A stretch of DNA of 64,000 nucleotides. Source: an uncultured Alphaproteobacteria bacterium. GTDB lineage: Bacteria; Pseudomonadota; Alphaproteobacteria; HIMB59; GCA-002718135. The notes under the pieces are model-generated. The model saw only the letters and a program-made list of their open reading frames with translations. It did no database searches and was not told the origin of the DNA. The position numbers were made by a program, and so were the translations under genes. The stretch is from positions 1-64,000 of the forward strand of contig CACJAV010000006.1 of the NCBI GenBank assembly GCA_902591485.1, given 5' to 3'. Position 1 is the stretch's first letter; the number at the start of each line of letters is the position of its first letter. Shown one piece after another: positions 1 through 9,721 of the stretch.

Positions 1-1473
1 TTGAGAAATAGATATCTCCCTTGTGTCGTAACTTTTTGATAATTTTCCATTAAATATTACTGACAAACGATGAGTAATTTCAATAAGCTCATCTAAGTCT
101 TGCGAGATCACAATTATTGAAGTTCCGTTTTTTGCCAATTCAATTAAGGATTGCCTAATAGCATGTTCAGCTCCTGCATCTATACCCCATGTTGGATGCG
201 ATATAATTAAGAGCTTTGGTTTAGATAATATTTCTCTTCCAATGACAAATTTCTGTAAATTACCGCCTGATAAACTAGAAGCTTTTGCATCAGGGCCAGG
301 TGTAACTACATTAAATTTTTCAATTACTTTATTTGCTTGAACTTCAATATTTTCAAAACTTATCAATCCATTTTTTTGAAAGTCATTATCAGGAAATTGA
401 CTAAGTAAAATATTTTCAGTTAATGTTAATTCAGGAACAGCACTGTGACCGAGCCTATTTTCGGGCACGAATGCTATAGACATATCTCGTCTCTTTTTTG
501 GAGAAAAATTCTTTATATCAATTTTATTAAAATCTAGCTCACCACTAACTCCCTCAATTTCCTCTCCAGTTAACAAATTCATTAATTCAGATTGTCCATT
601 ACCAGCAACACCTGCTATCCCAAATATTTCCCCCTCTTTAATATCAAAAGAAATATTTTTTAAATCTACTAAAAAAGGATCATTGAATTCTATGGATAAA
701 TTTTTAGCTGATAAATTTATTTTTGAAGTGATATTTGAATAATCTGTTGTAATTTGACTTAGTTTTTTTCCCAACATTTTAGTTGCTAAAGTCTCAGCAG
801 TTTCATTCTCGAGTTTACTTGACTCTATAACTTCGCCATTTCTTAAAATTGTAACTTCATCGCATAAATTGATCACTTCTTCTAATTTATGGGTAATATA
901 CAAAATAGTTCTACCTTCTTTTAAAAGAGTATTGAGTGTTTCAAACAAACTTTCGACTTCCTGAGGCGTTAGGACCGAAGTTGGCTCATCCATTATTAAC
1001 AATTGTGGATCTTGCAAAAGAATTCTTACAATTTCAACTCTTTGTTTCTGTCCAGCAGATAGAGTATTTATAGGGGCATCAAGATCTAAAGGTAACTTAT
1101 ATCTATTTGATATTTCATTTACTTTTTCTTGTAAGTTAGAAAATGACATATTCTGATCAATACCCAAAATTAAATTTTCTCTGACAGTAAGTGAGTCGAA
1201 TAAAGAAAAATGTTGAAAAACCATTCCAATTTTATTTTTTCTTGCCTCCGAAGGTGATTGAACATTTAAAGGGCTATTGTTAAAAGTTATTTCACCTTCA
1301 TCAGATTTTAACAATCCATACAAGATTTTTACTAATGTAGATTTTCCAGCACCATTCTCACCTAAAAGTGCGTGAACAGTATTCTTTTTAATATTAAAAG
1401 AAACATTTTTGTTTGCAATAACTTTAGGAAAAGATTTTGAAACATTTTTAATTGTTAAAATATTCTCAGACAT
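1..1473 (-). CDS. ABC transporter ATP-binding protein with two ABC domains (BMP/sugar/nucleoside importer type), 3' end truncated by window
   Basis: Own minus-strand translation from CAT at 1471-1473: MSENILTIKNVSKSFPKV...LLGENGAGKSTLVKILYG...LSAGQKQRVEIVRILLQDPQLLIMDEPTSVLTPQE, then a second domain with LSGGNLQKFVIGREILSKP. Not in the ORF track because it runs off the window. Confidence 0.9.
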   Translation of the reverse strand, partial: MSENILTIKNVSKSFPKVIANKNVSFNIKKNTVHALLGENGAGKSTLVKILYGLLKSDEGEITFNNSPLNVQSPSEARKNKIGMVFQHFSLFDSLTVRENLILGIDQNMSFSNLQEKVNEISNRYKLPLDLDAPINTLSAGQKQRVEIVRILLQDPQLLIMDEPTSVLTPQEVESLFETLNTLLKEGRTILYITHKLEEVINLCDEVTILRNGEVIESSKLENETAETLATKMLGKKLSQITTDYSNITSKINLSAKNLSIEFNDPFLVDLKNISFDIKEGEIFGIAGVAGNGQSELMNLLTGEEIEGVSGELDFNKIDIKNFSPKKRRDMSIAFVPENRLGHSAVPELTLTENILLSQFPDNDFQKNGLISFENIEVQANKVIEKFNVVTPGPDAKASSLSGGNLQKFVIGREILSKPKLLIISHPTWGIDAGAEHAIRQSLIELAKNGTSIIVISQDLDELIEITHRLSVIFNGKLSKSYDTREISISQ

Positions 1474-1957
1474 CTATAGAAAAAACCTCATCTTCATCAA
1501 ATTTATATATTTCTAAATTACCTTCGTCATTTTTTTTATCAATGGTTATAAATTTTGCATCTTCAATTGAGATTAATGGAAAATGCCAAACTCTTGGTTT
1601 AAAATTTATACCAAAACCATTGTCTACTCTAAATATATTAAGATCATTTAAATTAGGTTTTGCACTTGCAGGACAAACAACAACAATAAATGGATGATTA
1701 CCAAGAGGCAGAAAAACTTGAGAACTGAATGGATGATTTTCTAACATGTCAATTTTTAAGGGAAAAATTCTTTTTTTTGCTTCAAATAAATTTAAACGAA
1801 CTCTTTTATCTTCTCCATCAATTTCTATATTAGCAAGATCGAAATAACTTTTGGTAGTATTCATATTAATATTTGTAGATACTACGGAGTAGGGATTAAT
1901 AAAATCGCCAAATTTTGAAAACTTTTCTTTAGTAACCTCTCCTATCTTAAAACTCAT
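1466..1957 (-). CDS. allA: Ureidoglycolate lyase
   Basis: AllA-like protein (LFEAKKRIFPLKIDMLENHPFSSQVFLPLGNHPFIVVVCP...VWHFPLISI); located in purine catabolism cluster. Confidence 0.88.
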   Translation of the reverse strand: MSFKIGEVTKEKFSKFGDFINPYSVVSTNINMNTTKSYFDLANIEIDGEDKRVRLNLFEAKKRIFPLKIDMLENHPFSSQVFLPLGNHPFIVVVCPASAKPNLNDLNIFRVDNGFGINFKPRVWHFPLISIEDAKFITIDKKNDEGNLEIYKFDEDEVFSIDV

Positions 1958-1964
1958 AGAATTA

Positions 1965-2930
1965 TTATATCTTTCCCATAATTCTTAAACGCGATATTCC
2001 ACCATCTGGAAAAATATTCAATTTAATAAAATTAAATTTTTGCTTATTATTTTTATTTGGAATAATTAGTTGATGATGTGGTTTTAAATAAGTCTTTGGT
2101 ATAACTGTACTCCATTTTGTACTTAAATTGATAATAGTATTCGTACTTATAGTATTTTTTAATTGAGACCCTTGAATAGAAAAAGTAGCTGGATAATTGC
2201 CTTTAAAATGATGAGTCTGAATATTAAATTTCTCAATTGTTCCTGTTTTTGCTAATTTAATAATTATCCAGTCATACCCTTTACCTCTTCTTCTTTTAGT
2301 TTCCCAACCATTACCCATGTTAATTGATTTGCCTGGTGCTATAATATTTTCAGCTTTTCCAAAATGCTCATCACTACAAGCCACTATTTTTGCACCATTT
2401 AAAACACTACCCAAATCTATACTTTTATTTGTTTTTTTTAGATTTAAACTTAAATCACCTAATAATTTTAATCTAGCGACACCACCATCAGGAAAAATAT
2501 TTAATTTAGCAAAATTTATTGGATAAGATTTTGAAATTTTGAATTTATGAATTGCATTCGGCTTAAGTTTTTTCTTTTTTAAAATATTTTTCCACTTAAA
2601 TTTATTATTATTAGAAAAGCAAACATCTAATGAAGCATATTCTGGTTGGTTACCATTAAAAAAACTTGTATCAATTTCAACTACAGAAACTTTTCCTGCT
2701 TTTCCTAGTTTAATAATACAAAAATCATTACCTTCTATTCGCTTTCTTCTCGTTTCCCACCCGTCCATCCATTTTCCATGTTTATCATAAACATTTTCCT
2801 TAAAGATAGGTGGGTTTTCATTTAACATTCTGGAAGCAGCTCCAAAAAATTGATCACTATAACTATAAATTTTAGTTCCAAGTACGGGGCTAGCTAAATT
2901 AATATAATTTTTAACTTTAAATTTACTCAT
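1965..2930 (-). CDS. alc: Allantoicase (two repeated allantoicase domains)
   Basis: Duplicated domain (GWETRRKR...DFCIIKLGKAG / GWETKRRRGKGYDWIIIKLAKTG; KLNIFPDGGVARLKLLG / KLNIFPDGGISRLRIMG). Confidence 0.93.
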   Translation of the reverse strand: MSKFKVKNYINLASPVLGTKIYSYSDQFFGAASRMLNENPPIFKENVYDKHGKWMDGWETRRKRIEGNDFCIIKLGKAGKVSVVEIDTSFFNGNQPEYASLDVCFSNNNKFKWKNILKKKKLKPNAIHKFKISKSYPINFAKLNIFPDGGVARLKLLGDLSLNLKKTNKSIDLGSVLNGAKIVACSDEHFGKAENIIAPGKSINMGNGWETKRRRGKGYDWIIIKLAKTGTIEKFNIQTHHFKGNYPATFSIQGSQLKNTISTNTIINLSTKWSTVIPKTYLKPHHQLIIPNKNNKQKFNFIKLNIFPDGGISRLRIMGKI

Positions 2931-3432
2931 GTATTATTTCATTTAATCTTAAGGTAGCAATTTTCTTTACTTGATTGATAGATTTGTCAAGTTCTTGTTC
3001 AATATTATCTGATTTCAATCGGGTTTCAAATTCTTTTAAAATATCACTTTTAGATTTTCCCCTAATAGCAAAAATAAAAGGGATACCAAACTTCTCTTTA
3101 AATTCATCATTGAGTTTATGAAATTTTCTATATTCTTCATCATTGCAGTTAGCTAATCCTGCACTTGATTGTTCTTGTTGAGAAAATTCTGTAAGCCCTT
3201 CTACAATTTTAATTTTATCACCAAGATCAGGATGAGATTTTACTATTTTAATTTTTACATCCATTGCAAGAGCATCAAAAACTTTAATAAAACTATTAAT
3301 CACATCTAATTTGTTTTGAAATGGTCTCAAACCTTCTACCTCATGAGTAATAAAATCAGAGTGTTCAAAAATATTTTTAAAAATATTTATAAACTCTGCA
3401 TTTTCTAACTTATTAATATTTTCAACGATCAT
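2923..3432 (-). CDS. uraD: 2-oxo-4-hydroxy-4-carboxy-5-ureidoimidazoline (OHCU) decarboxylase
   Basis: Motifs KSHPDLGDK and SSAGLANCNDEEYRKFHKLNDEFKEKFGIPFIFAIRGKS. Start taken at internal MIVENINKLENAEF (3432) rather than ORF start 3489, which lies inside puuE. Confidence 0.92.
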   Translation of the reverse strand: MIVENINKLENAEFINIFKNIFEHSDFITHEVEGLRPFQNKLDVINSFIKVFDALAMDVKIKIVKSHPDLGDKIKIVEGLTEFSQQEQSSAGLANCNDEEYRKFHKLNDEFKEKFGIPFIFAIRGKSKSDILKEFETRLKSDNIEQELDKSINQVKKIATLRLNEIIHE

Positions 3433-4330
3433 TAAAATTTTTATACCAAAAATCTGCAATATCTTTTCTTTGGCATATCCAAATATCATTAAATTTATTT
3501 AAATAATTTAAAAACTTAACTAAAGATTGAAATCTTCCTGGTCTTCCAATTAGTCTACAATGTAAACCAATTGACATCATTTTTGATGATCCAGTTGATG
3601 TACTTTCATTATATAAAGTATCAAATGAGTCTTTTAAATAATTATAAAAATCATCTCCAGTGTTAAAACCTTGCGCTGTAGCAAATCGCATATCATTGTT
3701 ATCTAGAGTATAAGGAATTATTAAATGTTTTTTATTTTTATGTTCAATCCAATATGGCAAATCATCATTGTAAGCATCACTATCATATAAAACTTGAGTA
3801 TTTTTTAAAACTAAATCACGAGTATTAGGACTTGTTCGACCGGTATACCAACCTGATGGATAATAACCAAAAATATTTTTTATTGTTTCATTGCATTTAA
3901 TAATATGTTGCTCTTCAATTTTTGGATCAACATGCTGATAATCAATCCAACGATATCCATGACTTGCCACTTCAAATTGTGCTTTCTTAACAGCTTCACA
4001 TACTTCATTGTTTTTTTCTAGAGCAAGACCAACACCAAAAATAGTTAATGGCAATCCTCTCTCAGTAAATTCATTATGTATTCTCCAAAAACCTGCTCTA
4101 GAACCATATTCATATATAGACTCCATATTCATATGACGATCTCCAATAACCGGTTGCGCCCCAATTATTTCCGATAGAAATATTTCAGAATGTTCGTCAC
4201 CATTTAAAACAGTATTTTCACCACCTTCCTCGTAATTTAATACAAATTGTATAGCTAATTTAGAATTATTCTCCCATGTGAATTGAGGCGGATTGTTTCC
4301 GTATCCAATAAAATTTCTAATTTCAGGCAT
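3422..4330 (-). CDS. puuE: Allantoinase PuuE (polysaccharide deacetylase-like, metal-independent family)
   Basis: GYGNNPPQFTWENNSKLAIQFVLNYEEGGENTVLNGD...EVASHGYRWIDYQ...GWYTGRTSPNTR, characteristic of PuuE. Confidence 0.95.
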   Translation of the reverse strand: MPEIRNFIGYGNNPPQFTWENNSKLAIQFVLNYEEGGENTVLNGDEHSEIFLSEIIGAQPVIGDRHMNMESIYEYGSRAGFWRIHNEFTERGLPLTIFGVGLALEKNNEVCEAVKKAQFEVASHGYRWIDYQHVDPKIEEQHIIKCNETIKNIFGYYPSGWYTGRTSPNTRDLVLKNTQVLYDSDAYNDDLPYWIEHKNKKHLIIPYTLDNNDMRFATAQGFNTGDDFYNYLKDSFDTLYNESTSTGSSKMMSIGLHCRLIGRPGRFQSLVKFLNYLNKFNDIWICQRKDIADFWYKNFNDR

Positions 4331-4382
4331 TTAAAAAGCTAATTTAATATTTAAGCAAATACTGTATAAACAAAAACAGATT

Positions 4383-4739
4383 ATGTCTAAAGGATATTTA
4401 ACTACTCATGTGCTAGACACATATAATGGCAAACCTGGATCTGGAATAAAAGGTAGCATTTATATTTTTGAGGAAGGAAATAAGAAAAAAATTAAAGAAT
4501 TCACACTAAATGAAGATGGAAGATGCGATGGACCAATTTTGGAAAATGATAATTTTAAGGCTGGAAAATATGAAATTAAATTTTTCTGTGGAGAATATTT
4601 TAAAAAATTCACAAAACTTAGTGATAATCCATTTTTAGATGATGTTGTAATTAGATTTGGAATAAGTGACAACAATGAACACTATCATGTCCCTCTCTTG
4701 ATTTCACCTTGGAGTTATACAACGTATAGAGGTAGTTAA
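4383..4739 (+). CDS. hiuH: 5-hydroxyisourate hydrolase (transthyretin-like protein)
   Basis: LTTHVLDTYNGKPG...FFCGEYF...YHVPLLISPWSYTTYRGS, with HIU hydrolase C-terminal YRGS. Confidence 0.96.
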   Translation: MSKGYLTTHVLDTYNGKPGSGIKGSIYIFEEGNKKKIKEFTLNEDGRCDGPILENDNFKAGKYEIKFFCGEYFKKFTKLSDNPFLDDVVIRFGISDNNEHYHVPLLISPWSYTTYRGS

Positions 4740-6163
4740 TGCTTAGTTCTTCAATTGAATTCTTATTGAATAACGAACTCATTACTATCAACGAAGCAAA
4801 TACAAACACAACTGTTTTAGAATATCTTAGAAATTATAAAAACTTAAAAGGCACTAAAGAAGGTTGTGCCTCAGGAGATTGTGGTGCCTGTACAGCTGTG
4901 ATAGCTGAAATGAAAAATAATAAGCTAAAATATAAAAGTATTAATACCTGTATAACTTTATTGTACTCACTTCATTCAAAACAACTATTGACTGTTGAGT
5001 ATATAGAGTCAAAATATTTACATCCTGTCCAACAAAGTATGGTTGATAATGATGGTGCGCAATGTGGTTTTTGTACTCCTGGTTTTATAATGTCAATGTA
5101 CGCAATGCACAAAAATAAAATTAGACCTACAGATTCTAATATAAATAGATACCTTTCAGGAAATTTATGCAGGTGTACAGGTTATAGACCAATAAAAAAG
5201 TCTTTAAAAAATTTAAAAAAATATAAAAATTTAGATTCTGATACATCAAAAGTATTTAAAAAATTAAAAAAAATTAAATTAAAAGATGTAATCTTAAGTA
5301 ATGATGGGTCAAAATTTTATATTCATCAAAACTTAAAAAGTTTCAAAAAAGATTTTCTTAAAAGTAAGAACCCTTCACTTTTAGTTGGAGGAACAGACAT
5401 ATCATTAGATATTACTAAAAAAAGGAGAAACTTAAATGAAATATTTTATCTTGGCCAAAACAAAGACTTAAACTACGTAAGAGTTAGAAATAATAATATA
5501 CATATTGGAGCAGCGACTCCTATTAATGATATTCTTGGAACTTTAAAGAAATACTATCCTTCATTTTATGAGATGTTTGAACGCTATGGTTCAGAGCAAA
5601 TTCGGAATGTTGCTTCTTTAGGAGGCAATATTGGAAGTGCCTCACCTATAGGTGATAGCTTACCTATATTAATATCTCTTGATGCTACATTAGTTTTGGA
5701 TGGATTAAAAAGTCGAAAAATTGAAATGAGTAATTATTTTGTTGGTTATCGACAAACTAAATTAAGAAAAAATGAATTCATCAAAGAAATAATTATTCCA
5801 TTAAAAAGCAAAAATAATATTCACAAATGTTACAAAATTTCCAAGAGAATTGATGATGATATTAGTTCTGTTTTTATGGCTATCAATACTGGAATAAAAA
5901 ATAACACAATCAAATCTATTAAAATAGTTTGTGGAGGAATGGCGGCTACTCCAAAAATTGCTAAAGCAACTGAAAAATATCTTAAAAATAAAAAAATTAC
6001 TTACGAAAATATAAGTAAAGCAAAATTGATTATTTCTAAAGAATTTTCACCATTAAGCGATGTAAGAGGATCAAAAAATTATCGTACAAAAATTGTTTCT
6101 AATCTTTTAGATAGATTTTGGAATGAATATAATAATAAAAAAGTTACGGTTTATGACTTCTAA
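4739..6163 (+). CDS. xdhA: Xanthine dehydrogenase small subunit (2Fe-2S plus FAD domains)
   Basis: EGCASGDCGACTAV; QCGFCTPGF; NLCRCTGYRPI; FAD-domain LLVGGTDISLDI and NVASLGGNIGSASPIGDSLPIL. Confidence 0.95.
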   Translation: MLSSSIEFLLNNELITINEANTNTTVLEYLRNYKNLKGTKEGCASGDCGACTAVIAEMKNNKLKYKSINTCITLLYSLHSKQLLTVEYIESKYLHPVQQSMVDNDGAQCGFCTPGFIMSMYAMHKNKIRPTDSNINRYLSGNLCRCTGYRPIKKSLKNLKKYKNLDSDTSKVFKKLKKIKLKDVILSNDGSKFYIHQNLKSFKKDFLKSKNPSLLVGGTDISLDITKKRRNLNEIFYLGQNKDLNYVRVRNNNIHIGAATPINDILGTLKKYYPSFYEMFERYGSEQIRNVASLGGNIGSASPIGDSLPILISLDATLVLDGLKSRKIEMSNYFVGYRQTKLRKNEFIKEIIIPLKSKNNIHKCYKISKRIDDDISSVFMAINTGIKNNTIKSIKIVCGGMAATPKIAKATEKYLKNKKITYENISKAKLIISKEFSPLSDVRGSKNYRTKIVSNLLDRFWNEYNNKKVTVYDF

Positions 6164-8435
6164 TACTTTTGTAAAAAATGTTGAGCATGAAAGTGCTATC
6201 AAGCATGTAACTGGAAGAGCCATATATACTGATGATATTGCTGAACCTAGAAACATTTTGCATGCTGCTATTGGTTTTAGCCCTGTAAGTAAAGGTATTG
6301 TAGAAAAAATAGATTTTTCGGAAGTTTTAAAATCTGATGGAGTAGTAGACATAATAACTGAGGGAGATATAGAAGGTCAAAATGATGTAGGTCCAATTTT
6401 TAAAGGTGATAAAATATTCACTTCAAAAAAAATAGAATATCATGGGCAACCAATATTTGCTGTTATAGCCTCATCAACAAAATTAGCGAGACAAGCATTA
6501 TTAAAAGTAAAACTTAAAATAAAAAAACAAACACCAATTATAACTATTGAAGATGCAATTAAGAAAAAAAGTTTTGTATTAAAATCAAAAACTATCAAAA
6601 GAGGTAAAAGTTCATCAGCTATTGCGAATTCAAAACATCGCTTGAGTGGAAAATTAGAATGCGGAGGTCAAGACCACTTCTATTTAGAAGGTCAAATAGC
6701 AATGACTATTCCACAAGAGGATAATAATTTTTTGATATATTCCTCAACACAACATCCTTCTGAAACTCAGCAAATTGTTGCAAAAGTACTCAATCAAAAA
6801 TTTAATAGTATAAATGTTAAGGTAAGAAGAATTGGTGGTGGGTTTGGAGGAAAAGAAACTCAATCTTTTTTATTCGCAGCTATTAGCAGTATCGCTGCAA
6901 AAAAGTTAAATAGACCAGTTAAGCTTCGTATTGATAGAGATGACGATATGATAATGACTGGTAAAAGACATCAGTTTAAATTTGATTATGAAGTTGGGTT
7001 TTCTGATAATGGAAAAATAAATGGACTAAAAATTTTAATGGCATCAAATTGTGGCATTTCAGCAGATTTATCAGGAGCGATAAATGATAGAGCAATCTAT
7101 CATATAGACAATGCTTACTTTATTCCAAATCTAGAGCTCACATCACATCGTTGTAAAACAAATACAGTATCGAATACAGCATTTAGAGGATTTGGTGGTC
7201 CACAAGGTATGTTTTGTATTGAAAATATAATTGATCACATAGCTCATCATTTAAAAAAAGAGCCATCTAATATTAGAGTTCAAAATTTTTATAAAAAAAA
7301 CCATAATAATATTACTCACTATGGAATGAAAATTGAAGATAATATTATTGAAGAAATCTTTAATGATTTAAAGAAAAAATCTAATTACACTAGGAGAAAA
7401 AAAGAAATTGAAAAATTTAATAATTCCAATGAAATCTTAAAAAAAGGCATCTCTATCACCCCAGTTAAATTTGGAATATCATTCACAACTACTCATTTAA
7501 ATCAAGCTGGAGCTTTAGTTCATATTTATACTGATGGGTCAATTCATTTAAATCATGGTGGGATAGAAATGGGTCAGGGACTAATGACTAAATTAGCCTT
7601 AGTTGCAGCTAATGAATTTGGCTTAGATATTAAAGATATAAAATTATCATCAACAGATACTGAGAAAGTTGCAAATACATCTGCCAGTGCAGCCTCAGCC
7701 ACAACAGATCTAAATGGGGGGGCGATACTTAATGCTATTTACAATATAAAATTAGAACTAAATGAATTTATCAAAAAAAACTACAAAACTAAAAAAATTA
7801 CCTACAAAAATGGAAAAATTATTTGTGATAATAAAATTTTACAATTTAAAGAAGTTATAGCAAATGCTTATTTAAACAGAATAAAACTTTACTCTTCAGG
7901 TTTTTATAAAACTCCTAAAATAAATGTTAATGTTAAAGATTTATCTGGCAGACCGTTTTTATATTTTGCTTATGGAGCAGCTGTAAGTGAGGTAATAATT
8001 GATACACTAACAGGTGAGAATAAATTATTACAAGTTGACATAATTCATGATGTAGGAAAATCAATAAATCAAAGAATTGATATTGGTCAAATCGAAGGAG
8101 GATTTGTTCAAGGTCTTGGCTGGTTAACAACTGAAGAAATCAGCTGGAATAAAGATGGTAATATTTTATCTCACAGCCCTTCAACTTATAAAATTCCAAC
8201 AGCTGCAGAAATTCCAGAAAAATTTAATGTTGAGATATACAAAAAAGGTTTTAATAGAGAAAAAGTTGTTAATAGATCTAAAGCAGTTGGAGAACCTCCA
8301 TTTATGTTAGCAATATCAGTTTTTTCAGCAATTAAAAATGCAGTAATAAATAAAAACCAGAATTCAAAAATTATTAATTTAATAGCCCCTGCCACACCTG
8401 AAAATATTTTGAAAAGTATAAATAATGAAATTTAA
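6153..8435 (+). CDS. xdhB: Xanthine dehydrogenase molybdopterin-binding (large) subunit
   Basis: GGQDHFYLEGQ, RRIGGGFGGKE, NTAFRGFGGPQG, MGQGLMTK, KAVGEPPFML. Start taken at 6153 (MTSNTFVKNVEHESAIKHVTGRAIYTDD) rather than 6123. Confidence 0.95.
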   Translation: MTSNTFVKNVEHESAIKHVTGRAIYTDDIAEPRNILHAAIGFSPVSKGIVEKIDFSEVLKSDGVVDIITEGDIEGQNDVGPIFKGDKIFTSKKIEYHGQPIFAVIASSTKLARQALLKVKLKIKKQTPIITIEDAIKKKSFVLKSKTIKRGKSSSAIANSKHRLSGKLECGGQDHFYLEGQIAMTIPQEDNNFLIYSSTQHPSETQQIVAKVLNQKFNSINVKVRRIGGGFGGKETQSFLFAAISSIAAKKLNRPVKLRIDRDDDMIMTGKRHQFKFDYEVGFSDNGKINGLKILMASNCGISADLSGAINDRAIYHIDNAYFIPNLELTSHRCKTNTVSNTAFRGFGGPQGMFCIENIIDHIAHHLKKEPSNIRVQNFYKKNHNNITHYGMKIEDNIIEEIFNDLKKKSNYTRRKKEIEKFNNSNEILKKGISITPVKFGISFTTTHLNQAGALVHIYTDGSIHLNHGGIEMGQGLMTKLALVAANEFGLDIKDIKLSSTDTEKVANTSASAASATTDLNGGAILNAIYNIKLELNEFIKKNYKTKKITYKNGKIICDNKILQFKEVIANAYLNRIKLYSSGFYKTPKINVNVKDLSGRPFLYFAYGAAVSEVIIDTLTGENKLLQVDIIHDVGKSINQRIDIGQIEGGFVQGLGWLTTEEISWNKDGNILSHSPSTYKIPTAAEIPEKFNVEIYKKGFNREKVVNRSKAVGEPPFMLAISVFSAIKNAVINKNQNSKIINLIAPATPENILKSINNEI

Positions 8436-9264
8436 AAAATTACATAAAAATATTAATTTTAATTCTACTTTAATTAAAGCAAAAGTGATGAATGCTCTAG
8501 GTTCAACACCAAATAAAATTGATGATTTTATGTTAATTGCAGACAATGAAATTTTTGGAACTATTGGTGGAGGAACATTAGAATTTCAAGTTATAAATGA
8601 ATCCAAAAAATTATTAATAAATAATAAAAAAGAAAATATTCTAAAAATACCTCTTGGACCTGGTATAGGTCAATGCTGTGGAGGATTTGTTGAAATAAAA
8701 TTAACTAAACATTCTAATTTCAAGAACGCTATAAAAAATGAAATATTTGATGAAAGCGATAAATTAGATTTGTATATATTTGGTGCAGGACATATTGGGC
8801 AATCTTTGATTACCAAAACAAAATTTTTAAATTTTAATACATTTTTAATTGACTCTAGAGAAAGCTTTCTTAAACAAAACAATTTGAGCCATATAAATTA
8901 TTTACTTTCTACTAAACCTTGGGAGATAGTTAACCATTTAAATAAAAAATCTATGTATGTTATAGTAACACATAGTCATGATTTTGATTTTAAAATAGTA
9001 AATGAAATACTTAAAATTAATAATTTTAGTTACTTAGGACTTATTGGCTCTGATACTAAAAGAAATAAATTTTACAAAAGGTTAGAGAATTTAGGTCACA
9101 AAAAAGAACTAATCAATCAACTGGAGTGTCCCATCGGCTCATCAATTGGCAAATCAAAAGATCCAGAAGAAATATCATTTTCTATTTTAGCAAGAATAAT
9201 TGAATTTAAGAATTCATATAATGAAAATATAAAAAACACAGAAAAGCAAGTTAATGAATTCTGA
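8425..9264 (+). CDS. xdhC: Xanthine dehydrogenase accessory protein XdhC
   Basis: GTIGGGTLEFQ, LGPGIGQCCGGFVEI, DLYIFGAGHIGQSL, YLGLIGSDTKRNKF, CPIGSSIGKSKDPEEISFSILARI. Confidence 0.95.
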   Translation: MKFKKLHKNINFNSTLIKAKVMNALGSTPNKIDDFMLIADNEIFGTIGGGTLEFQVINESKKLLINNKKENILKIPLGPGIGQCCGGFVEIKLTKHSNFKNAIKNEIFDESDKLDLYIFGAGHIGQSLITKTKFLNFNTFLIDSRESFLKQNNLSHINYLLSTKPWEIVNHLNKKSMYVIVTHSHDFDFKIVNEILKINNFSYLGLIGSDTKRNKFYKRLENLGHKKELINQLECPIGSSIGKSKDPEEISFSILARIIEFKNSYNENIKNTEKQVNEF

Positions 9265-9721
9265 TTTTTTTATGCAAAAAGCAATAGAGCTATCTATTAA
9301 AAATATAAATAATAACGGTGGTCCTTTTGGCTGTGTAATTGTAAAAAATAATAAAATAATTTCTGAGGGTGTAAATGGTGTTACGCAAAATAATGATCCT
9401 ACTGCGCATGCAGAAATAGTAGCTATTAGAAATGCATGTACAAAACTTAATACTTTTAATTTAAGCGGTTGTGAAATGTATACAAGTTGTGAGCCATGTC
9501 CTATGTGTTTAAGTGCAATTTATTGGTCTCATATTGATATAGTTTATTATGGTAACTCCAGAGAAAATGCTGCTGAAATAGAATTTGATGATAAATTTAT
9601 TTATGATGAAATGAAAAAAGATATTAATGCAAGAAAAATACCTCTCAAAAGAATTCTAAAAGATGAGGCAATAAAAGCCTTTAATTTATGGGCTCAAACT
9701 GAAAATAAAACAAAATATTGA
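9254..9721 (+). CDS. guaD: Guanine deaminase (cytidine deaminase-fold nucleoside deaminase)
   Basis: GGPFGCVIV, TAHAEIVAIRNAC, TSCEPCPMCLSAIYW zinc motifs; context in purine cluster. Confidence 0.88.
   Translation: MNSDFFMQKAIELSIKNINNNGGPFGCVIVKNNKIISEGVNGVTQNNDPTAHAEIVAIRNACTKLNTFNLSGCEMYTSCEPCPMCLSAIYWSHIDIVYYGNSRENAAEIEFDDKFIYDEMKKDINARKIPLKRILKDEAIKAFNLWAQTENKTKY

Noticed and set aside
1452-1697. 81-aa plus-strand ORF over allA and the ABC gene start
   Set aside because: Antisense to allA and overlapping the ABC ATPase start; no support.
1965-2930. Internal duplication in the allantoicase as a novel fusion
   Set aside because: Allantoicases normally contain two homologous domains; this is expected.
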